64,000 bases of DNA, taken from positions 124,001-188,000 of the forward strand of contig JAGUYK010000006.1 of NCBI GenBank assembly GCA_020061355.1, in the 5' to 3' direction. The notes below the pieces were generated by a model that was given only the letters and a program-made list of their open reading frames with translations, did not search any database and was not told the origin of the DNA. This stretch comes from Ignavibacteriales bacterium (lineage in GTDB: Bacteria; Bacteroidota; Ignavibacteria; Ignavibacteriales; Melioribacteraceae). Each line of letters begins with the position of its first letter. Positions within the stretch are counted from its first letter, which is position 1. Made by a program: the position numbers and the translations under genes. Of this stretch, positions 34,320 to 42,375 are shown one piece after another.

Positions 34320-34430
34320 CAAATAATAATAAATAACCAAAATCAATATTCAAATAACACGCTTGATATTGGAAATTGATTTTTGTTTGGAGCTTGTCTT
34401 TTGAAAATTGATAATTACAACCCGGTTGGT

Positions 34431-35552
34431 TTAGAGTTGTTTAATGTAGCATCTTCTTCTTTTGTGCTGACGTCCTTCGTAGTGGCGCCATTGGGCTTGA
34501 ACTTTTGTATTACTCTCAAGTTCCGGGTTCGATTCGGCTTTAGAGATATTATTTGCTATGTATATTTTATTTATTTCATACATCATTATTGCATTAACGC
34601 CTTTATCCTGATAGTCGGGTCTAACGCCGGTTAAATAAAGATCGACCCGGTCATTTTTCTTTAGCGCTTTGAGAATGTGTATAAAGCCAAAAGGAAATAA
34701 TCTACCTTTTGCTTTTCGAAATGCTTTTGATAACGACGGCATCGTTATTCCAAATGCTACTACCTCATTTTTCTCGTTTAAAACCACAGGAACAAATCCC
34801 GGTTTAATAAATCCAAAATATTGTTTTACATAAAGATCAATTTGCTTCTCGGTAAGCTGAACAAATCCATAAATGTCTTTATACGCTTCATTAAGAACAT
34901 GAAATGTTTCATGTGCATAAGGCAACAAATCCTTTGCCTTCTTAACCTCAAGCATTTTTAAATGATATCTGTCGAAAACCGCTTTTGCAATTCTTTCAAC
35001 CTTTGCCGGAATTTCTTTCGGAGGAACAAGTTCATACTCAAGCCAGTCAATATCTTTTTTATAACCATATTTCTCTATATGGTTCGGGTAATATGGGAAA
35101 TTATAAATCGTTGCTATTGTTGGAAGTTCTTGGAATCCCTCTATTAGCATACCCTCCGGATCCATATCTGTAAATCCCAAAGGCCCGTGTATCGCCTCCG
35201 CGCCATTCTCTTTTGCCCACGCTTCAACCGTTTCAAAAAGTTTAGAAGAGATATTTTCGTCGTCAATAAACTCAACATAACCGAATCTTGCAATTTTTTT
35301 TCCGACTTTTTCATTATAGCGTTTGTTAATAATGCCGGCAATACGCCCGGCAATTTTCCCATCTTTGTATGCTAGCCAGTATTTAGCTTCACAAAAATCG
35401 AATGCCGGGTTTTTCTCTCTGGTTAGATTTCTGTATTCATCCATTAATAGGGGAGGCACCCAAAATTCATTCTTTTTATAAAGCTCAAATGGAAAGAGAA
35501 TAAATGATTTTAACTCCTTCTTAGAAATAACCTCTTTAATAAGCAGACTCAT
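34431..35552 (-). CDS. GNAT-like acyltransferase family protein
   Basis: A 373-residue cytosolic protein seen widely in Bacteroidota. The N-terminal half has a GNAT-like pattern: FWLAYKDGKIAGRIAG-type strands (AYKDGKIAGRIAGIINKRYN) and GYVEFIDDE. A middle GPLGFTDMDPEGMLIEGFQE motif and a C-terminal NEVVAFGITMPSLSKAF and YLTGVRPDYQDKGVNAIMMY, with Q/R-x-x-G-x-like acetyl-CoA loop, suggest two acyltransferase lobes. Substrate unknown. It points leftward, facing truA. Confidence 0.78.
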   Translation of the reverse strand: MSLLIKEVISKKELKSFILFPFELYKKNEFWVPPLLMDEYRNLTREKNPAFDFCEAKYWLAYKDGKIAGRIAGIINKRYNEKVGKKIARFGYVEFIDDENISSKLFETVEAWAKENGAEAIHGPLGFTDMDPEGMLIEGFQELPTIATIYNFPYYPNHIEKYGYKKDIDWLEYELVPPKEIPAKVERIAKAVFDRYHLKMLEVKKAKDLLPYAHETFHVLNEAYKDIYGFVQLTEKQIDLYVKQYFGFIKPGFVPVVLNEKNEVVAFGITMPSLSKAFRKAKGRLFPFGFIHILKALKKNDRVDLYLTGVRPDYQDKGVNAIMMYEINKIYIANNISKAESNPELESNTKVQAQWRHYEGRQHKRRRCYIKQL

Positions 35553-35830
35553 AGTAAAATCTCTTCAAAATTTTTATGTTTTAGAACTTACGCCCGATAC
35601 CTGAAATGAAAATACTTAAATGAATTTTGTATATTAAAGATATACTCTATAATCTGTCTGGTCAATAGCACAGATTACTTTATTTATCTTGGCTATTATT
35701 TAATCCGGTTGCTTCGGGATTTAATAAGAATTCCGATTCGGGTCGTTTATTAATTTTTATTATTCTCCATCAGCAGCGGGTGGCGTTATTAAAAAACTAA
35801 CTAACAAGAAAATTTATCCAACGGTTAAAA
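35553..35830. other. Intergenic region before the SLC12-like transporter gene
   Basis: A divergent region of 278 bases that should hold promoters for the acyltransferase-like and transporter genes. I see no clear -35/-10 pair, no riboswitch (the c-di-AMP ydaO consensus was looked for) and no tRNA. Only short hairpins such as AATCC...GGGATT near 35702-35721 are apparent. Confidence 0.4.
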
Positions 35831-38059
35831 ATGATACAGCCTGAGAAAAAGAAATCTGTGGGTTTTGGAACAGGACCCGTTTTTTTTACAGCAATTGCCA
35901 CCATACTCGGCGCTGTTTTATTTTTAAGATTCGGATATGCGGTGGGAACCCTTGGGTTTTTTGGAGTCTTGCTAATTATTCTAATTGGACATGCTGTTAC
36001 TATTCCGACCGCTCTTGCCATTTCTGAAATTTCAACAAATCAAAAAGTCGAGGGTGGTGGCGAGTATTTTATTATATCAAGATCATTTGGCTTGAATATT
36101 GGCTCAACGATCGGTATTGCTCTTTTCTTTTCACAAGCCATCAGCATCGCTTTTTATATAATCGCATTTGCTGAGGCATTTCAACCTGTATTCGAATGGC
36201 TAAGCAAATCATATTCTTTGAATCTGCCCAGACAGGTGGTTAGTGTTCCGGCGATAATACTTCTTTCGCTTGTAATAATTTTCAAGGGAGCAAACATTGG
36301 AGTTAAAGCTTTGTATGGAGTTATTGCTATCTTATTTATTTCACTTGCAGCATTTTTTGCCGGTAACCCTATTTCAACGGGCGATGATGTTGGAGTGTTT
36401 AATAATGCATTCAAAGATTCAGATCAATTTTTTATTGTATTTGCAATTGTATTTCCGGCGTTCACCGGCATGACTGCCGGGGTCGGACTTTCAGGCGACT
36501 TAAAAGATCCATCTAAATCAATTCCCCTTGGAACGATCGCTGCGACGATCTGCGGAATGATAGTTTATTTTTTTATTATCTGGAAGCTGGCGGTTTCGGC
36601 AAGTTCAAGCGATCTACTTTCAGATCAATTGATAATGGGAAAAATAGCTATTTACGGCAGCGTACTTATCCCGCTGGGACTGGCAGCTTCAACTTTATCA
36701 TCTGCAATCGGTTCTGCTCTCGTCTCCCCCAGAACTCTTCAGGCGCTCAGCCTGGATAACACTTTTCCTTTTTCCTGGTTAAATAAATTTTTTGCAAAGG
36801 GCGCCGGTGATTCGAACGAACCGCGAAACGCTTCTATTACAACATCTCTAATTGCGCTTGTCTTTGTTATTCTTGGCGATGTTGATGTTGTAGCGTCAAT
36901 TATTTCAATGTTCTTTATGGTTACTTATGGCTCTCTCTGCTTGATCTCTTTTTTATATCATTTCGGAGCAGATCCATCCTATAGGCCAACATTCCGATCA
37001 CGATGGTTAATTTCGCTATTTGGTTTTTTAATCTGTTTGATACTTATGTTTCAGATTAGCACGGGATATGCACTTATTGCAATAATTATAATTGTTGGGA
37101 CATACATTGGTATTAGCAAATTTCATGAAGACCGAGAAGGTCTTTCAGCAATACTTCAGGGTGCTATATTTCAACTTAGCAGAAAAGTGCATGTCTATTT
37201 GCAGAAAGCAAAAAAATCAGACATTTCAAAAAATTGGAGACCCGCGGCAGTTTGTGTGTCTAAAGAATCATTTGAGCGTGATAAAGCACTTAATCTTTTA
37301 AACTGGATCTCCTTCAGATATGGATTCGGTACTTATATACACCTTATCGAGGGCTACTATTCTAAAACTTCGCGCGACGAAGCAAAAAAGGTTTTAGAAA
37401 TGCTGGTAACCAGAACAAATAAAATCCGCGGAAATATCTATGTGGACACCATTATCTCGCCGTCATTTACTTCTGCAATTGCACAGATTGTGCAGCTTCC
37501 AAGTCCATCCGGAATGGAAAATAACATGATAATTTTTGAATATGATAAAAACAATCTTGCGGGATTAGAGCGGATCATTGACAATATTGCATTGGTTCAG
37601 GCTGGAAATTTTGACATTTGCATCCTGGGCTCTTCTTCGAGAAGTATTAAATATGAAAACGGCATTCATGTCTGGATCAAAAGCTGGGATGCCGAAAACG
37701 CGAACCTGATGATTTTGTTAAGTTATATAATTTTAGGACACCCTGATTGGGCGAAAGGATATATAAAAATATTTAGTGTTTCAAAACCTGATAGCATTGA
37801 AAATGAAACCAGGAAACTTAAGAACCTGGTAAAGTTGGGTCGTCTGCCAATTACAGAAAAGAATATTGATGTACTCCAGCTAAGCAGCGGTGTAACTTTC
37901 AAAGATCTTGTTAACGAATATTCATACGATGCCGGATTAACAATAATTGGCTTCAAGGGTGAATATTTGAGGGGTGAAGGAACAGATTTCTTCGACGGAT
38001 ATAACCATGTCGGAGAGGTTCTATTTGTTGATGCACAGGGGATAAAAGAGATTAAGTAA
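35831..38059 (+). CDS. SLC12-type cation/chloride or amino-acid transporter (APC superfamily)
   Basis: A 742-residue inner-membrane transporter. The first 420 residues hold about 12 helices with the APC/SLC12 pattern: FFTAIATILGAVLFLRFGYA, VEGGGEYFIISRSFGLNIG and PAFTGMTAGVGLSGDLKDPS. A 300-residue cytoplasmic C-terminal domain follows, with KNWRPAAVCVSKESFERDKA and YIHLIEGYYSK, as in eukaryotic NKCC/KCC relatives. Likely moves ions with chloride, or amino acids; the substrate is not determined. A DMT exporter gene follows at once. Confidence 0.87.
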   Translation: MIQPEKKKSVGFGTGPVFFTAIATILGAVLFLRFGYAVGTLGFFGVLLIILIGHAVTIPTALAISEISTNQKVEGGGEYFIISRSFGLNIGSTIGIALFFSQAISIAFYIIAFAEAFQPVFEWLSKSYSLNLPRQVVSVPAIILLSLVIIFKGANIGVKALYGVIAILFISLAAFFAGNPISTGDDVGVFNNAFKDSDQFFIVFAIVFPAFTGMTAGVGLSGDLKDPSKSIPLGTIAATICGMIVYFFIIWKLAVSASSSDLLSDQLIMGKIAIYGSVLIPLGLAASTLSSAIGSALVSPRTLQALSLDNTFPFSWLNKFFAKGAGDSNEPRNASITTSLIALVFVILGDVDVVASIISMFFMVTYGSLCLISFLYHFGADPSYRPTFRSRWLISLFGFLICLILMFQISTGYALIAIIIIVGTYIGISKFHEDREGLSAILQGAIFQLSRKVHVYLQKAKKSDISKNWRPAAVCVSKESFERDKALNLLNWISFRYGFGTYIHLIEGYYSKTSRDEAKKVLEMLVTRTNKIRGNIYVDTIISPSFTSAIAQIVQLPSPSGMENNMIIFEYDKNNLAGLERIIDNIALVQAGNFDICILGSSSRSIKYENGIHVWIKSWDAENANLMILLSYIILGHPDWAKGYIKIFSVSKPDSIENETRKLKNLVKLGRLPITEKNIDVLQLSSGVTFKDLVNEYSYDAGLTIIGFKGEYLRGEGTDFFDGYNHVGEVLFVDAQGIKEIK

Positions 38060-38083
38060 TTACTTACAATTAAAAAAAATTTA

Positions 38084-38956
38084 TTGAACGCAAAACCAAA
38101 GCCGATCTGGAAACCCCTTGTCTCAGTAATTTTTTGGGGCGCTTCATTCATCGCAACCAAACAAGCGCTTGAAGAGATTAAGCCGCTTCTAATAATTTTT
38201 ATAAGACAATTACTGGGAATCGGATTATTAACCGCACTTGCAGTTTACCGAAAAAGAAGTTTCGCCATAAACATTAATGATCATGGCGGGATTGTTGTTC
38301 TTTCAATCATTGCTTCGTTTCATCTCTGGATTCAGGTTACGGGTTTGCAATACACCTCTGCGTCAAATACCGGCTGGATAATCGGCATAACGCCTGTTTT
38401 TATGGTTTTACTCGGATTAATATTCTTCAAGGAAAAAATCTCGTCGACTCAAATTACGGGAATAGTAATTGCCTTCGGGGGATTGATTCTTCTCGTCAGC
38501 AAAGGAGACCTATCAACCTTCGGATTCATTTCCAATAAAGGCGATTTTCTTGTTCTGTTAAGTGCATTCACTTGGGGTGTTTACTCCCTTGTGGGGAAAA
38601 AAATAACTGTTAACTACCCCCCAATCATGACCATTCTTTATCTCTTTATAATGATGTCTATAATTATTGGACCTTTTACTATTAGTAACGAAAATATTTC
38701 CGCAGTTATAAACCTTTCTTTAACTGGCTGGATTTCTGTTCTCTTTCTGGGAATTTTCTGTTCGGGCATCGCATATGTATTATGGGCTCAGGCATTAAGT
38801 GAAATGCCGGCAACTAAAGTTGGTGCTTTTTTATATCTAGAGCCATTCGTTACAGTGTTTGCTGCCTGGATTCTTTTAAATGAGCAAATAAGTTTATTAA
38901 CTTTTGTGAGCGGTTTAATAATTCTCGGCGGTGTAATTCTGGTAAATAGAAAATAA
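38084..38956 (+). CDS. EamA-family drug/metabolite transporter
   Basis: A 290-residue DMT-superfamily permease with ten hydrophobic helices in two EamA repeats: WGASFIATKQALEEIKPLLI in the first and LSAFTWGVYSLVGKKITVNY in the second, ending GLIILGGVILVNRK. Substrate unknown. Translation would start at TTG (38084-38086), as no suitable ATG lies near the N terminus. It follows the SLC12-like gene by 24 bases. Confidence 0.9.
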   Translation: MNAKPKPIWKPLVSVIFWGASFIATKQALEEIKPLLIIFIRQLLGIGLLTALAVYRKRSFAININDHGGIVVLSIIASFHLWIQVTGLQYTSASNTGWIIGITPVFMVLLGLIFFKEKISSTQITGIVIAFGGLILLVSKGDLSTFGFISNKGDFLVLLSAFTWGVYSLVGKKITVNYPPIMTILYLFIMMSIIIGPFTISNENISAVINLSLTGWISVLFLGIFCSGIAYVLWAQALSEMPATKVGAFLYLEPFVTVFAAWILLNEQISLLTFVSGLIILGGVILVNRK

Positions 38957-38973
38957 ATTATTGATGGGAGATA

Positions 38974-40092
38974 ATGAAGAGTATAAAAAGTAATCTGACC
39001 GTAATTTCAATTCTTTTATTATTGAACAACTTCCTGTTGGCACAAAGCGAAGAAAATGATTTAAGAGAATTTATCGGGAAAGTCTTTAACGACATTACAT
39101 TTTCCGGACAGTGGTTTCTTTCATACCAGAGCGGAAGATTTAACGATGTTTCCGATAACGAATTTCTGCTTAAGCGAGGATACATTACATTTCAAAAAAA
39201 ATTCAGCACCCGTTTTTCCGCCCGTATAACCCAGGACGTCGTAGTTGACCGCGAGGGAGATGGAGAGGGAGATATCGAAATCCGGCTGAAGTACGGGTTT
39301 CTTCGATATCAATTTGATGGCGGAGATTTTTTCTACAAACCATATGTTGAATTCGGATTGGTCAGCCGCCCGTGGATCGATTTCGAACAATCAATCAATC
39401 GTTACAGAGTACAGGGTACCATGTTCCTCGAAAGAAATGGAATATTAAGTTCTGCCGATTATGGACTTAGTTTCGTATCACTTCTGGGCGGTGAATTAGA
39501 CGAGGAATATCAAAAAAACGTAAGTAAGAGTTTCCCCGGTAAATATGGAAGTATTGCAATCGGCATCTATAATGGAGGTGGTTATCATGCCATAGAAAAA
39601 AATGAAAATAAAACGATTGATGGAAGATTGTCTCTTCGCCCGATACCTGAGGCTTTACCAGGTTTACAGCTAAGTTTTGTTTGTGCTTATGGTAAAGGAA
39701 ATGTTGGCACTTCGCCGGATTACAACACTTATGCGGGGATTATCTCATTTGAAAGTAAGCCTTTTGATATAACGGGAACATATTATAAAGGTACTGGATT
39801 TGAAGATGGAAGCAGACTCGATTCATCTGGTAAACCACCTTCAAACCGGGGCTACTCATTTTTCGCTGACTTGAATATCCCCAATACTGCATTTAGCTTA
39901 ATTGGCAGATATGATTATTTTAGTTCTGAATTAGCGCCGGTAAGCATAACATCGAAAAGATTTGTGGCCGGTATTGCTTACTACTTTTTCGAGGATAGTA
40001 AAATTATCATTGATTACGACCGGATCAAGAGAAACAACACTATAAACAATGACGATTACATATTTGAAATTGCCGTTGAGTTCAGATATTAA
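38974..40092 (+). CDS. Outer-membrane porin-like protein
   Basis: A 372-residue exported protein with signal peptide (LTVISILLLLNNFLLAQ). Alternating strands (FSARITQDVVVDREGDGEGD, GFLRYQFDGG, YVEFGLVSRPWIDFEQSIN) fit an OprP/phosphate-selective-porin-like beta barrel. The C-terminal IFEIAVEFRY ends with an aromatic residue as outer-membrane proteins do. GGGAG precedes the ATG. It sits before a lipoprotein amidohydrolase, and may form a nutrient-uptake unit with it, but this is not shown. Confidence 0.8.
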   Translation: MKSIKSNLTVISILLLLNNFLLAQSEENDLREFIGKVFNDITFSGQWFLSYQSGRFNDVSDNEFLLKRGYITFQKKFSTRFSARITQDVVVDREGDGEGDIEIRLKYGFLRYQFDGGDFFYKPYVEFGLVSRPWIDFEQSINRYRVQGTMFLERNGILSSADYGLSFVSLLGGELDEEYQKNVSKSFPGKYGSIAIGIYNGGGYHAIEKNENKTIDGRLSLRPIPEALPGLQLSFVCAYGKGNVGTSPDYNTYAGIISFESKPFDITGTYYKGTGFEDGSRLDSSGKPPSNRGYSFFADLNIPNTAFSLIGRYDYFSSELAPVSITSKRFVAGIAYYFFEDSKIIIDYDRIKRNNTINNDDYIFEIAVEFRY

Positions 40093-40131
40093 TAGAATAT
40101 TTTAATTGAATTAAAACCCGGGGAAATAAAA

Positions 40132-41865
40132 ATGAAACTGAAAAGTCTAATCCAATTTGTTTTTGTGAATCTGATTCTTATAATATCATTACAAGGTTGC
40201 GGAGGAAAAGAAATGAAAGATTCTGCCGATTTAGTATTAATAAATGGGGTTATCGCAACGATGGATGATTCAAGTCCATCTGCAGAAGCTATAGCCATAA
40301 AAGGTAATAAAATTTTATTCGTCGGCTCTACTGAGGATGCAGAGATGTACATCGGGGATTCCACCGAGGTTATCGACCTTAAAGGAAAATTCGTTATGCC
40401 GGGATTCATTGAAAGTCATGCTCATTTTCTGGGACTCGGAAAATCAAAACAGATACTGGATTTAAGAGAAGCCCGGAATTGGGACGAAGTAATTGCCATC
40501 GTTGCCAGGGCTTGCGAGTCCGTTAGACCGGGTGACTGGATTCTTGGGCGCGGTTGGCACCAGGAAAAATTTGATCCGGCGCCATATCCGAATGTACACG
40601 GATATCCAGTTCATAACGAATTAAGCAAAGCATCACCGAATAATCCGGTTATGTTATCACATGCAAGCGGACATGCAATATTCGTTAATGAAAGAGCAAT
40701 GAAACTTGCAGGCGTATCCAAAGCAACTGTGGATCCGGATGGCGGAACAATTGTCCGCGATTCCACAGGGACTCCGATAGGTGTATTCGAAGAGAATGCA
40801 GAAAATATAGTTGGGAAATTTTATGAAGAATACTTTAACGGTCGAAAACCTGAAGAAATTCGTCAGGATTATATTGATCAGATCCGGCTTGCTTCGGAAG
40901 AAAGTTTAAGGAAAGGAATTACATCTTTCCATGATGCGGGCGAAACTTTTGAATTAATCGATCTTATAAAAGAACAAGCCGATTCCAATAAACTCCAAAT
41001 CAGATTAAACATAATGATCGGTGATACTTACGATAAAATGAAAGAAAAAATAGCTGGCTACAGGTTAATCGGCTATGCAAATAATTTCTTAACCGTTCGT
41101 TCTATCAAACAATATATTGATGGTGCTCTCGGCTCGCGTGGTGCGTGGATGATTGAGCCGTATTCTGATTTACCAACTCATTCCGGATCCAACGTTACAT
41201 CAATTGAAATGCTAAAGAAGATTTCTGCGTTGGCAGTTGCAAACGGATTCCAGATGCGAATACATGCGATTGGCGATTTAGGTAACCGAGAAGTATTAAG
41301 TATCTATGAAGAGGTGTTTAATAAAAATTCCGACAAAAAAGATCTTCGCTGGTCAATTGAACACGCCCAGCATCTTTCGGCAAACGACATTCCGCGTTTT
41401 GCGAAGTTGGGCGTAACCGCCGCGATGCAAGCCATTCACTGTACTTCTGATGCAACATTCGTTCCGGAAAGAATTGGTGAAGCACGCGCCGAAGAGGGGG
41501 CATATGTCTGGAAAAAGTTGATTGAAAGCGGTGCAGTAATTTGCAACGGAACAGATGCCCCGGTTGAGGACATAAATCCAATCCCCTGTTTTTACTCCTC
41601 TGTTACAAGAAGGCTTGCTGACAGAAATGCATTTTATCCCGGACAGAAAATGTCACGGATGGAAGCGCTTAGATCATATACCGTAAATGGTGCATACGCC
41701 TCTTTCGAAGAAAATATTAAGGGTTCGCTTAAAACCGGAATGCTCGCCGATGTTGTGGTGCTTTCGAATGATTTGTTAACATGTCCCGAAGATGAAATAC
41801 TAAACACTAAAGTTTTATACACGATTGTCGCCGGTAAAATTTTATTTCAACACAACAATAATTAA
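40132..41865 (+). CDS. Lipoprotein amidohydrolase, YtcJ-like
   Basis: A 577-residue metal-dependent hydrolase of the amidohydrolase 3 group, with a lipoprotein signal (ISLQGC, Cys23). Metal-binding motifs: MPGFIESHAHFLGLG near the N terminus, RIHAIGDLGNREV, WSIEHAQHLSANDIPRFAKL and NGTDAPVEDINP with the last catalytic Asp. It probably cleaves amide-like bonds at the inner or outer membrane periplasmic face. Substrate unknown. A GGGGAAATAAA stretch precedes the start. Confidence 0.92.
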   Translation: MKLKSLIQFVFVNLILIISLQGCGGKEMKDSADLVLINGVIATMDDSSPSAEAIAIKGNKILFVGSTEDAEMYIGDSTEVIDLKGKFVMPGFIESHAHFLGLGKSKQILDLREARNWDEVIAIVARACESVRPGDWILGRGWHQEKFDPAPYPNVHGYPVHNELSKASPNNPVMLSHASGHAIFVNERAMKLAGVSKATVDPDGGTIVRDSTGTPIGVFEENAENIVGKFYEEYFNGRKPEEIRQDYIDQIRLASEESLRKGITSFHDAGETFELIDLIKEQADSNKLQIRLNIMIGDTYDKMKEKIAGYRLIGYANNFLTVRSIKQYIDGALGSRGAWMIEPYSDLPTHSGSNVTSIEMLKKISALAVANGFQMRIHAIGDLGNREVLSIYEEVFNKNSDKKDLRWSIEHAQHLSANDIPRFAKLGVTAAMQAIHCTSDATFVPERIGEARAEEGAYVWKKLIESGAVICNGTDAPVEDINPIPCFYSSVTRRLADRNAFYPGQKMSRMEALRSYTVNGAYASFEENIKGSLKTGMLADVVVLSNDLLTCPEDEILNTKVLYTIVAGKILFQHNNN

Positions 41866-41905
41866 TAACCCAACCACTAATTAATGGGATTGAAGAAAGG
41901 CTTCT

Positions 41906-42205
41906 ATGAGGTTTATTAATCTGGTAGTTCTTTTATTTATGAGCGCTATTCTTTTCGCTCAATCAAATAAAATAGCCGTAACTATTGACGACCGGCCTTT
42001 AAACCGTATGGCTCAATACCAAAAAGAAGAATATGAGTCGATCACTACTAAGCTCATAGAAAACTTACTTTACTTTAATATGATCGGTTCGTTCCGTCCC
42101 GAAGCCCCTGTTTTCAGACTATCGTTGAGCTATAATTTCAATAATTATAAAAACACTTCTAAAACCAACGATCGCGTTGATATTAATGTTGGCGAGGGAA
42201 TATAA
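41906..42205 (+). pseudogene. Chimeric remnant: polysaccharide deacetylase start joined to TonB-receptor end
   Basis: A 99-codon frame made of two unrelated parts. Codons 1 to about 62 encode a signal peptide and the start of a NodB-like deacetylase (KIAVTIDDRPLNRM, ITTKLIENLLYFNM). Codons about 63-99 encode RPEAPVFRLSLSYNFNN and its continuation to the stop, which matches the C-terminal 37 residues of the TonB-dependent receptor just downstream at 27 positions. The catalytic deacetylase domain and the barrel are missing. This looks like an in-frame deletion between neighbouring genes. A product is unlikely to function. Confidence 0.8.
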
Positions 42206-42237
42206 ATTCATTAAATGTTTTCTTTTTGAAATTTTTA

Positions 42238-42262
42238 ATGCCGGGCTCGCCCGGCATTTTTA
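42238..42262 (+). terminator. Rho-independent terminator after the chimeric remnant
   Basis: ATGCCGGGC (42238-42246), two-base loop, GCCCGGCAT (42249-42257), then TTTTTAT. A perfect 9-base stem with T-tract. Confidence 0.9.
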
Positions 42263-42375
42263 TATAACAAATCATTAAAATTATCCGGCTTGAAAATTTA
42301 AATCCCCCAGTAACTTTTCGGACATTGTGCTCGTCTATAGTAATGTAAATAATAAAAATTTAGCCGGGGGGATAA

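Noticed and set aside
34320..34430. TTGGAAATTGATTTTTG-like AT-rich text between truA and the acyltransferase gene
   Set aside because: Looks like low-complexity intergenic sequence; no inverted ends, no second copy found in this window.
34898..34913. CATGAAATGTTTCATG near-palindrome
   Set aside because: It is imperfect at the centre and lies inside a conserved coding region; it is likely coincidence.
35553..35830. A c-di-AMP (ydaO) or other riboswitch before the transporter gene
   Set aside because: The conserved core blocks are not found; only short A/T-rich hairpins exist.
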